The position numbers and the translations under genes were made by a program. 64,000 bases of DNA from Allantophomopsis cytisporea (Eukaryota; Ascomycota; Leotiomycetes; Phacidiales; Phacidiaceae): assembly GCA_024752435.1 (NCBI GenBank), contig CP103030.1:1-64000 (forward strand), given 5' to 3'. Shown here piece after piece: positions 50,802 to 62,300 of this stretch (positions are counted from its first letter, which is position 1; every line of letters begins with the position of its first letter). The notes beneath the pieces are model-generated. The model was not told the DNA's origin. It did no database searches and was given only the letters and a program-made list of their open reading frames with translations.

Positions 50802-52549
50802 ACTATCCTTAACGGTTTTATGTTGAGATATGGTAAATCCAATTCCAATATATTTAAGGATGATGTGTTATCTGAAAACAAATGATTTCTGTGACTTATT
50901 GAATGTAAATAGATTCTGATGCGGACGTGTAGTCGAAATTTTGGTATGATATGTCAGAAGTATATCTTACACAAAGCGTCTTGTTAACATACTCATCATC
51001 TTATCGGCTCCATCTGTATGCCTCGTAAAAGTTCGCTATTCCATGTATCTCTAAACCATCCATTCATTCCCACTCAAACAGTAGACCCCATCTAAATGCA
51101 ACAGAATCTGGCGTCTGATGCTCTGCTTCTAAAACCAAAATGTTTATTCTATACTGTAGACACTTACTTTCTAAGAGGATTACAGTAGTAATGCACTCGA
51201 TAAGGTAATTATTAAGAAATAAATTCAATTAGTCATTTTCACAATTTTTTCATCCTTGGACAAAAAGTCTTCACCGAACAAAAATCTTAATTTCTTTATT
51301 TCAGGAACGACCAATGAGTTGCAAGATTTTGATCTCAGTATACGGGATAATCTATAATATTTCGAGTAACAAAAAAGGAGAGCTGCAATCCAAAGGGGTA
51401 TCATATTGTCGATATACCAAAAGGAGAAATAACTTGAAAATTTATCCAAATTGGTATAATATATACAGCACCCCAAAGAGACAAACGAACAATCGAATTT
51501 GTCATATTGTGACCCAATTATAGTTAGCGGCGACAATAAAATATCATCAGAGCTCGAAAAAGTAAGAGGAAGTCAAATTAGCTCGGAGAAGCGCTTGATG
51601 CGTGCACGACAGAAAAGTCAATCAATGCATCTGGAGTTCGCATTTCCGCGCCTTCGAAGGCATTGCAGGGTCATCACCGATAGCAGCTGCAGATGCAAGC
51701 AAGGTCACTGGTGCTTTGTTCCTCGTGTCCCGATCCTGCGTTTATTAGATCATGAAAGCTTTACATGAACAAAGAGACATCCTTGCTGAATTCGAAGAGG
51801 GGGGGGGGCGGGGGTGGGAGCTGTGGAACGGGAGGTGCAACAACCCCGGAGACAATCCGCCTAAATTGATCAACCAGGTTGGGGCGGAGAGAGGAAGAAG
51901 CGTTTGTAATGGGGGTGTGTAGAGATCCGCCAATGATTACACTCAATTGATTTGACCGAACATGCGATCTTTTTTTCTTCTGCATGTCACATTGACCCCT
52001 GTATAGTGCTGCAGCGTTAGCGCTCTGACATGTGTAGATATAATAGTCTTCTATCACTTGAAACTTTATATGAATTGCCTTCTGGATAGCGGCGGGCTGG
52101 GCCGAAAAGCCTTTTCCCCATCTAAGACTTTCATCCCGTATATGTACAATCGCATATACCACCTGATACTAGTTCGAGGCATAGATAGCGAAATCCCACC
52201 ATGTTAGAAATCGGTAGGCATTGATACTCAACCTGCATACCGCATCTTCAGTTATACTTTAGTATTGTTGGCAATAGTGATTCGTGAGTGGCTTCACAGC
52301 CTCTTTGGTGATCGACGTGTAGTACGTAGACGCTGTATGTGCATATGTACAATTCGCAACGACTTACCCGCAAACATGCCGCCTTCTCTCTTCCTTCTTG
52401 AATGGTGTTTTCTCTTCAGAGACCCATGGTTAATCACAACGTGTAATACTCTGTAGCGTCATCCACGAGATCTTCTATTTCTTACATTTAGCCCCCCAGA
52501 TCAGTAGGACAGGTGCCGGACTCAAGAAATCCCCATTCTTTACACAAAA
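50802..52549. promoter_or_regulatory. Shared intergenic region of the divergent PKS genes
   Basis: The two giant genes start 1,748 bases apart on opposite strands, so this region should carry both promoters and could coordinate them. An ATATATTTA run at 50849-50857 lies about 50 bases before the PKS1 start. ACAAAATGA gives PKS2 A at -3. A G-rich tract (about 51799-51815) could form a quadruplex. Open frames inside (103 and 133 codons, minus strand) lack domains or codon bias and are probably chance. I could not recognise a specific Zn-cluster site. Confidence 0.6.
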
Positions 52550-55500
52550 ATGACTGAATCTATCAACGTTAGCCATATGTTGGCTGGCCTCAATGGCATT
52601 GCCTTCTTGGCGGCACAAGCTTGCGATGTACACAGAGAGAAGGACTATGTTATAAATCTTTCAGACACAGTGTTTCTCTTAGACTCTATCAGACGTAGCA
52701 TGACAAGTCACGTACGTGATCATGAAAATATCGAATACCAGGTCAGCATTGACAAAGGGACTGAAATTGTCATTTACGCGCCAACCGAAAATAATGATGA
52801 CCAGCAGCTCGCGCTCCTTTGTAGCCGAGCGGTTCCGGGCCAGATTATCGATGATTTACCGCATGTCATAGTACCAGAATTTGGCAGCCAAGTTGTCGCA
52901 AAGGTGCCTTTGGAGAGGCTGATAGTTCCCGGAGAGCATGAAGAAGCCGTTTCCATCGACGCTCATATTCTAGCCCTCGTTCTCGATCGCATCATTGCCC
53001 ATGTCCTATCCAACCCTCGGGAAGATTGGGCGAATATTCAAAGCTTCGCTTGCAATCAACAGTTGCTTCACAAACGCAACTTGCTCAAATTACAACAGAG
53101 ATTGGTCTTGCAACAACTCTCGCAGGCCACTTCTGATCCCGATGTAAAAGTTGTACTCCACCTAGATACATCAGAGACACATGGATACCGAGAAAGTGCT
53201 GTCGTTCATGCCAGCCTCTTCGCATATCAAGATGTACCGCCCGGGAAGCATAGTGGCATGCTGCTGTGGAGAAGTACAGCGAAAATCACCACAGCGGCCA
53301 ACACCCACAGCAGCAACCATTGTTTAAGGCCCAGAGAAGAAATCAGCTGTGCCGAACCAAATCAGGCACCAAAATCGTCCCATGTGACGGCAAACGAGAA
53401 TTTATCAGCGAAGAACCTCCGGCCACGCTGTGTCCAGTGGGTTGAGTTTGATCACGTGTCGAAATCATGGTCTAATGATCCTCATTACGATGGCGTTCTT
53501 TTTCTTCTTCGAGGAAAAGACGTATTATCAAGCGGGATAGTTGACTCTTTTCAAGCATTGATAGGAGCTTGGACTATGAGGGTGAGGTCTATCACCGTCC
53601 AACCCACCTCGAGCATCTGCCATATCCTCTCTGAGTTGTCCCAATCCTACAGTGATACAATACTCATCGACATAGCCTCGATCCTAGCTTCCACTGTAGA
53701 CAAGTCCTCAAGCGCTTTGGCTCCGTTGTTGGAGCTATTTGAGGCTCTGGCTGCGATCTCTGAGTATCAGAAGACCCGGATCATATTCATCACTGAAGGT
53801 CTGTTTTCTGTCAGCGGAAATGAGGCTGCCCAGATAGAAGCCGACCGCACAGATGTAACAGCTCTGGTATTTCGCTTCGCGGCACTGCTCAAGATTGAGC
53901 GGATTGATATTGACGCTCGCTCTCCGACCCGAGCGAACGCTGAGGCGCTTTGTTACATGCTTGGAGCACATGACATGAAAAATGCTAACGAAGGAAACCT
54001 GGGCGGCATAACGGCTGTACGCGAGTGTTATAAACTCTACAAGCCTGTTTGGGTTGAGGCTGCTCGTGTCCCTAATGCTTGCGACGTAGGTGATGCTCTC
54101 TACGCCTCCTTTCCTTGTTTCCGTGACCGGCAGCAGACCTCTGAGATGGAGAGTTTGCTTAGCGAAACTTGTATGGAAGCTTTGGGCGCAATTGTCGACC
54201 CTTCTATTTTCGAGCGTGGTAGTGAGGCGTTAGCTCGCTTGGCCAAACAGTCATTGGTGGCAGCGATAGCTTCACTGACAAAGGAAGAATTAAATCGCTC
54301 AGTACCACTCCATCTGAAGAAGTTATGCGAACGCTATAAGCAAACAAAGGACCTCAACAGCGATGGAGGCGCAATACTCCCGGAGACTGTTGCTACCGAG
54401 CGCTACCAGGACGAGATAGCCGCTCTTTTCAATGAATTTCCATGGCTCAAACCTTCTATCACTCTGCTCGGCAATGCTATAGAACGTCACCGAGATGTGC
54501 TCTTAGGCAAACTTGCGCCGCTCGATGTGCTCTTCGCAAAAGAAAAACCAGTCGATAATAGAGGCCATGAAAATGCGCAGCATATTGCTGTGAGTGGTGC
54601 CGCTACTGATGTATACGACGAGGCGGTGCTGGCCAAGGTCCACAAGAGCGTCGTTAAGGCTATCATATCACGCCTCTGCGATCTTGCTTCAAGCTCGGGA
54701 CATCGTCTGCGCATCATCGAGGCGGGTGCAGGAACGGGTGGCACCGCTCTGCCAATTCTCCAGATGCTCAAGCAGGAATACCCGGGCGTCTGCGCCGAGT
54801 ATACTTTTACTGATCTTGGGGCACACTTTGTCAACACTTTTGGTAGGCGCTACCAGGGCGTCGGCGCGGACCGCTTTGATTTTGTGCGCACCAAGAAGCT
54901 TGATATTGGCCAGCATCCAAGTCTACAGGGATTTCCCATGGCAGAATATGACGTGGTAATCTGCGTCAATGTGCTTCACGCGACACCAAACGTGTTCACC
55001 ACCCTAACTAACGCTCAGTCGCTCTTGGCACCCGGTGGCCTGCTGGTTCTACAGGAGATTACCACCAAGTCTTCTGCCTTCCTTGACGCCACATTTGGGC
55101 TGACCGAGGGGTGGTGGGCAGCTTTACCGTCAGATCGCCTCCGTCCGAGCGGGTATCCTTGCCTAGAACCACAAGGTTGGCGAGAGGCCCTCCAGCAGAC
55201 TGGCTTCGCCTGGATGGCAAGCACGCCAACTGAGGGTCCATTAGACCAACAGGCTGTGTTTGTCGCTCAGAAGTCCTTGCTCATCAATGGTGGTATTGAC
55301 GCCAGGGTGCTATCTAGGACCATCACCGATGCATATGAGCAAATCGGTGGTTCATACATTCTTGCCGCCACGAAGGGCGACTACGCTGCTACACTGGCTG
55401 CTCAGGAGATCATGGAGACTTTTCATATCCGCCGTTTGATTTGGATCCGCCTCAATGATGGAGGACAGCCTTCCATTGCCACAACGTTCAATGCACAAGA

Positions 55501-56390
55501 TGAGATATATCAAGTGTTTGAGCGGGCTCGACTTTTCGACGTCGAAGTCAGTATTTTTGAAGGCATCTCTGGAGATGGTGTTATCACTCCGGATGTACAA
55601 TCATTGTTGACAGGTAGCGTGGGATGCTCAATTAGAGGTGTTGTATGGATTCCAAGTGTAACCGAAAACTCGTCTTCCACGTTCACCGCCCTACAGCAAC
55701 TTCATGTCGACTTGGATCAATTGGAACAGATTCCAGATCGTTTGGTCGTTCTTATTGGAGTTCAAGGCCGACATGAGGATCAATTAGAGGATTCTATTGA
55801 GTCCTTTGTCAGATTTCGCCGAGGTCGCCTAGGTCTCCCAACATCATTAGCACGATTGCCTCCAGTCGATGAGAAACACCTGCCAGTCGCACTGATCAAA
55901 TCTATAATCAGAGCAGCGATCCGCTGCAGTATCCTTCCCTCATCATGTGTGACAGCTCTTGACTTTGCCACTAATTGGCTCGATTCCAAGAACGAAATGC
56001 AAGAACAGATGTCAGGTCAGGGCAAAACTACAGTTGCAAAAGGTGACCACCAGTCTTCATCTCTTCAAATTTCCATAGAAATTCCCACAGATGAAGTTGC
56101 CAAAAACCCGAAGACCATTTCCTCAGAGGCAATGAGCCGAGCACCTTCTATTGATACCATTGTTGCTACTGTTGTGGCAGAAGCGGAGGCACTGGTTTCC
56201 TTTCCAAAATCAATCGATGCAGATGATCCGCTTATGTTGGCAGGCATTGATTCGCTCGCTGTCGTGGAGCTGCGCGATAGCCTCAAGAGAATTTTTCAGT
56301 CAGCGCCTTTGCCTAGCACATTCATTTATGAGTTTCCTACTGCCAGGGCTATCGCCGAGGGAATTTTGGCCATGCTGCTCGAAGCTGAAG
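52550..56390 (+). other. PKS2 N-terminal half-module: diverged region-MT-psiKR-ACP
   Basis: Residues 1-520 are not a recognisable SAT, AT or ligase. Parts faintly recall the end of a DH (VDSFQALIG) and the structural half of a KR (RIIFITEG, then FRFAALLKIERIDID). MT follows with intact EAGAGTGG and VNVLHAT. The next region lines up with a KR but its nucleotide-binding loop is eroded (GGSYILAATKGDYAA near 933) and no catalytic Ser-Tyr is found. ACP Ser1235 (GIDSLAVVEL). Predicted output is an unreduced, alpha-methylated beta-keto unit. Confidence 0.75.
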
Positions 56391-59300
56391 AAGAACAGGA
56401 GGAGCTGCGACAGAAGGCGCTACCGACTGTTCAATCTTCAATACAAAGTTCAACAAGAACATCATCAATATTGAGGCAGTCTCTACCTTCAACGATTACC
56501 AGCTCACCGATACCCGGCAATGACGTGGTATCGTCTAGTCAAGGCGAAGCTGCTCCGATTCACGATCAGAACACTATACCTGCTAACCCTGCTACTGGTG
56601 ATGACAACAAGATCGCCGTGGTTGCAATGGACTGCAGAATGCCCGGCGGTCTAAACTCAAGCCAGCAGTTCTGGGAGGCACTGAAGCTAGGCAAAGATTC
56701 AATAGTGGACATCCCGATGTCGCGCTTCGATGTTGACGAGGTCTACGATGGCAATACTGATGCACTGCCCAAGGGGAAAACCTACGTCCGAAGAGGAGGA
56801 TTTCTTGACCGCGCAGAGCAATTTGATCGTTCAAGATTCGCTATTCCCGAGGCACAGCTGGAACAGATGGACCCTCAGCAGAGAATTCTACTTGAGGTTG
56901 TTGACTCCGCTCTCCGTGGTGCAGGATACTCTAAGAAGGATATGGTTGGCAAGGATGCTTCAGTTTACGTAGGCGTCTCGTGCAAGGACTGGGCGAAGGT
57001 TGCTCCTTTAGATGGCGCCTTTATCGGCACAGGTGCTGCAACAGCTATCGTGTCCAATAGGATCTCCTTTGAGCTTGGCCTGACTGGTACCTCAATGAGC
57101 ATTGACACCGCCTGCTCCTCAAGTCTGGTTGCCGTAGATCTTGCTGTCCAGGCGCTACGGCTTGGGAGAACAGAAATGGCCATTGCTGGAGGCATCAATA
57201 TGATTTTGCATCCAGATCCTTATATAGTATTCTGCCAGAACAAAATGCTGTCCCCTGACGGCCTCTGTAAAACATTTGACAAGGATGCCAAAGGTTATGT
57301 TCGCTCCGAGGGCTGTGGCGTTGTCATCCTTAAAAGGCTTTCAGATGCGGTGCGTGATAAGAATCCAATCTTGGGCGTCATCAGTGGCTCTTGCTCCAAC
57401 CAAGACGGCCGATCTACAAATATTAGTGCCCCCTCAGGTAAGGCACAGCAGGAAGTTGTCAAAAGAGCCCTTCAAGATGCTGGTCGAAAGCCGAATGAGA
57501 TTGATTACTTGGAACTACACGGCACTGGCACCGCCCTTGGAGACCCGGTTGAGGTACACTCGCTTAAGGGCATCTTTGGATCGCCAGTTCGCAAGCGTGG
57601 GCCCATAAACCTGAAGAAAAGATCAAGACCACTATATCTCGGGGCTGTGAAGACAAACATTGGTCATCCAGAAGCTGCGGCTGGTATTGCCGGTCTCATC
57701 AAGACCGTCTGGGTGGTTAACCAACGCCAAGTTCCTCCAAATATTCATTTAGAAAATATCAACCCAGACATCGATTTTAATGGCTTCGAGGAAGCACGGC
57801 TACCACAACTTCTCGAAAACATTGAGGCCAATATTGAAGAGCCAGTAATCGCTGGATGCTCCTCGTTTGGCTTCGGCGGTACAAATGTGCACATTATCCT
57901 TGAATCGCCACCGCCATATTCACGTAAGAATGATGTAGCAATGGCCTTGACTGCCCAAAATTATCAACCGAAAGCAGAGACAAAGACTAAGGTGACTAAG
58001 ATAAGGATATCGCCTGCTGAAGTTAAAGAAAAGCTTCCAAGAACGACCCAAGTTGACAACAGCGCAAAGCTCGTTATCGCTTTCACTGGTCAAGGGAGTC
58101 AGTATCCGTCCATGGCGAAGGAGCTATACCGAGACGACGCTGTTTTCGCTTCGGTTGTGGATTGCTGCATAGACCTGGCCTCGCAATGGCTCTCTCCGAC
58201 AGATCTACGTCGTGCCCTCCTTGAGCCTAATGATGACGGATCAGACCTTATGGCACCGGCCCATGTGTCTCAGCCAAGCCTGTTTGTTATGGAATACGCT
58301 CTTTACCGCAGTATTGAGTCCCGTGGTATCGTCGCAGATGTAGTTTTGGGGCATTCCATTGGCGAGATCGTAGCTGCAACTGTCGCTAGATGCCTCAGCT
58401 TGGAAGAGGGTCTACGCCTGGTTTGTCGACGCGCTATTGCAATGGAAGACACAGCGGCTGTGGGTAGCATGTATGCCGTGATGTTACCACACAGCATTAT
58501 TCGCTCCACAGTTGAGGAGCTTGGTCTAAATACGAGCGTCGCCATAGCCGCAGTCAATGGTTACAATCTCACGACGGTCGCCGGTTCGGAAGAGGGACTT
58601 CATCAACTATTTGATCAGCTAGGAGAAAAGGTGACTCGCGCACCGCTTAAGGTAACAAAACCCTTCCATTCACCCTTGATGGCACCCTGCATGCCAGGCT
58701 TTGTGACGGGTATAGCGGGCTTAGTAGTTCAGCCGCCAACCAACATACGTCTGTGGTCTACCGTGACAGGCGCTGAGCTCGAAGCGGCTCCTGATGTGAA
58801 CCATTGGGTGCACCATGCCTTGCAACCAGTTCTCTTTGAGCCAACTGTCAGGGCCCTCTCAGACACATTTGAAGGAAATATTTGCCTCCTTGAGCTCGGT
58901 CCTAGGCGGGTTCTCTCCGACATGATCCAGCGTTGGGCTAGGATCCCTAAGGAGATTAACGTTGCCTGTGCTCTGCTTAAATTCGGGAGCGTAGCTACGA
59001 AATCGGCCACCACCTTGGCCAGCCTCGAAGCTGCCGTGGCAGCCAACAAAGAGCATATCAACAAGGTGAAGTTTAACCAGAAAAGTGGGCAAAAGCTTTT
59101 GGAAAGCGTACACGAGTACGAAGACGATGACCCGGATAGGATAGACACGAATTCTCATATTGTTCTGAGCGACAGTGGCATCGTCTTGGTAGGCAGTGAC
59201 AAATGCGACGGTTTCTCCCCATGGCGTCGCGGATACCACGCACTTATTACCCGTCCTGAAATATCTAAGCTTGACGAGACAATCTATGCGGTACGCTTCC

Positions 59301-62300
59301 AGGCCAACCACCGAATGATGAATCTTGTGGCCGACCACTTGGTACGGGGAAGGTCGATTATGCCTGGTGCGGCTATCTTTGACTTGGCACTTGGCGCGTT
59401 CCAGGTGATCGAGGGCCTCCACCCTATGGAGGCGCTACCCCTGGAGCTTTGCGATGCAACCATCTCTCGACCGATCGTTTTTCTGTCGGATATGGAGCGA
59501 CCGTGGCTGCAAGTTACATACAACAAAGCTGACGGCAGCGTCAAGATCCTCTCGGCTGGTGATGTGGATCAGGCGTTTATTGAGCACGCTAGCGGAACTA
59601 TCATGCGGAGAAGTACATTAAGCGGTAGCAGCTTGGCCTGCAGACAGATGATTGAGCTAGACAAAATCAAAACCCGCTGCAGTTGCACAGTTGACGTCAT
59701 TGATCTGCGGGCCAAGCTTGCTAGCAGGGGTCTTCGGTACGGCCCGCAGTTTCAAGCACTATCTCACGCCCAGGGGGGTGATGGTGAGTGTCTTGGCGAA
59801 CTTAAGCTTCCTGCGTCGGGATCGTCAGGCTATATTATTCATCCAGGAGTGTTAGATAGTGCCATGCAGACATGTGCCGTGACAGTAGGTGCCATGAAAG
59901 GCAAGGATGCCTTCGCTGTCAGTTCAGTCGGTTGCCTCCGTATAATGGCATATCTAGCCGAGCACCGCAAAGATGCTGTCTTGGCGGCTTGGTCGCGGAT
60001 CATCAGATCTACCGAAGATTATTATGAAGCCAATGTTGACGTGTGCGATGACTCGGGAAATTTGATGTTCAGTCTCGAGCGGCTACGCTTGGTCAAAATC
60101 TCATCTCAGTCCGCTTCGGCTATTAGCCGCAGGTGCGTTTACACTACTGAGTGGGCACCACTTCAGCCAATGGCCGACAAGAGCCTTTCGAGGACCTTGC
60201 TTGAGTACAAAGACATCGATCATGAAGTTGACCTGGACCATCTTCTAGGTCTTGCTCGCAGCTCTCGCTCCGGCTTCCACAAGCGCGGGCCAGTTGCAGC
60301 TTTATGCACTGCTATCCGCAAATGTTGTGGAGAGAGCTTGATCGATGTGGAAATATCAGGAGATAGCGGGACGGGCATAATACCCCATAAAAGCTCTAAG
60401 AAAAGCGGACTTCCCCTCCACACACTCATTTATGTCTGCGACCCTATCGAAGCAGCATTTCGTGTGACTTCTCAGCTGACTCAGCTGTTCAAAGATATCC
60501 AGAAATCCTGCAAGACTGTTGAAATTCGTACACTTGTCGTGGTCACATTTGACAGCCAAGTGGTATGTGAGAACGATATCTTCGGCTCTCCAGAATCGTC
60601 TTCTGCTTGGGGACTATTGCGATCTGCTAGGTTAGAGTTTCCGCATCTGCGACTAGTAACAATAGACATTGATACTACCACGCTTCCCTCGATACAGGTT
60701 CTGACTATACTGGATGCGATTGTGGATACTTCGGAGGATGAAATCGCCTGGCGAGACGGACAACGTTACGTTCCTAGATTGACCGACCTAGGTCTCGACG
60801 GCGCCGAACCCGAAGCGGTGGATGTCATGCGCCAGGCATTCAAATTTTCTATTGATGCGATCTTACCCCCTGGACTTGACTTAGATAGCATGGTTCCTAT
60901 CGAGGCGAGCGATGTACAACTGATGCGTGTTCGCCAAGGCTACGCTATAGTCAATGCTCTGGCACTCGACAGTCTCATTCAAGGGGCTGCTTCAGCATCC
61001 TCCGAGGAAGATGTAGTGCCACTTGAGCGGCCGCTCTGGAGGCGGTACTATAATATCCCCGCCAGCAGCGTCCAGCGAGATCTTGTGCCGGGTCTGAACG
61101 ATAATGTGGAGACCTGGATGAATAATGCGATAAAGGATCATCCAGAAGTAGCTCCAGAACTTAGCATGCTGAAGTCTCTCTATCGCCAGCACAGCCATAT
61201 CTTCAAAGGTGAGAAGGACCCATTGGAGCTCCTTTTCAGCACCGAAAAACACACTGAAACCGATGACATTTACTCGGAGTCATTTTATGCAAGATACTAC
61301 AACACAGTTGTCGCCCATCTCTTTTCTCTTTTCGCACAGGGACGAGAAGACGGAGATGAAGTGCATAAATTGCGCATTCTCGAGGTCGGAGCGGGAAGCG
61401 GCAGCACTACACGACGCATATTGCATACTGCAAGCTTGATAAAGGCAGAAGTCGACTACCATTTCACCGATATATCAGATACTTTTCTTCGCAGGGCAGC
61501 TGCCAGTGACAAACTTAAGGCTCCAGGGGTCAATGTGACGTTTGGCCTATTCGATGCTGAACGTGACCCTCGTCTTCAAGGTCTTGCAAGCTCAACTTAT
61601 GATATAGTAGTGGCTGTTAATGTAATCCACGCCACGCGGGACCTGCGTCAAACTATGACCAATATCCGGCAGCTGCTCAGACCAAACGGTGTGGTAATCC
61701 TCTCTGAGTTCACTAGACCCAGCGCCATGACCGATGCCTCATTTGGTATGACTGAAGGATGGTGGCGTTTTGATGACAAAGATCTCCGGCCCGAGTACCC
61801 CCTCATGGAGCCAGCCAATTGGGAGAGGCTGCTCTTGATTACAGGCTACAACAAAGTCAGGAGTTTAGAAAACCCAAAAGCTGGTTCTGCTCAAGCCATC
61901 ATCGTTGCCCAGACCCCCTCTCCATCAACCCTGGTTGAGGACCAGGTTAATCTCGAGGACAAAGAGCTAGTGTCAGATAATCGAGGCGTCTATGTTATTG
62001 CTGGAGGCACTGGTGGCGTAGGACTACTAACAGCGACTGTTTTGCTCGAAGGTGGCTGTTTCAAAGTATACCTTCTTTCCCGGTCTGGCAAAGTGTCGTC
62101 CAATTCATCCCAACTGTGGGACAGGCTGGAAGCATTGGCCAAGCCTGGTCAGGTTGTGAAGATGCCATGCGACGTGAGCAGTGCCACACAAGTGTCTGAC
62201 GTATTCTTCAAGATCAAGGAAAGGGGAGAATGGGTCGAAGGCATCGTCCACTCAGCCGGCGTGCTAAGCGATAGCATGCTGATTAACCAGACGGGGAGCT

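Noticed and set aside
51225..51536. 103-codon frame on the minus strand in the PKS intergenic region
   Set aside because: Low-complexity, AT-driven composition with no recognisable motif and no supporting context.
51761..52162. 133-codon frame on the minus strand in the PKS intergenic region
   Set aside because: No domain, and its C-terminal proline run is just the translation of the G-tract on the other strand; probably chance.
52550..53200. SAT (starter acyltransferase) domain at the PKS2 N-terminus
   Set aside because: No GxCxG or GxSxG nucleophile and no SAT-like sequence; the upstream KS on PKS1 explains the half-module better.
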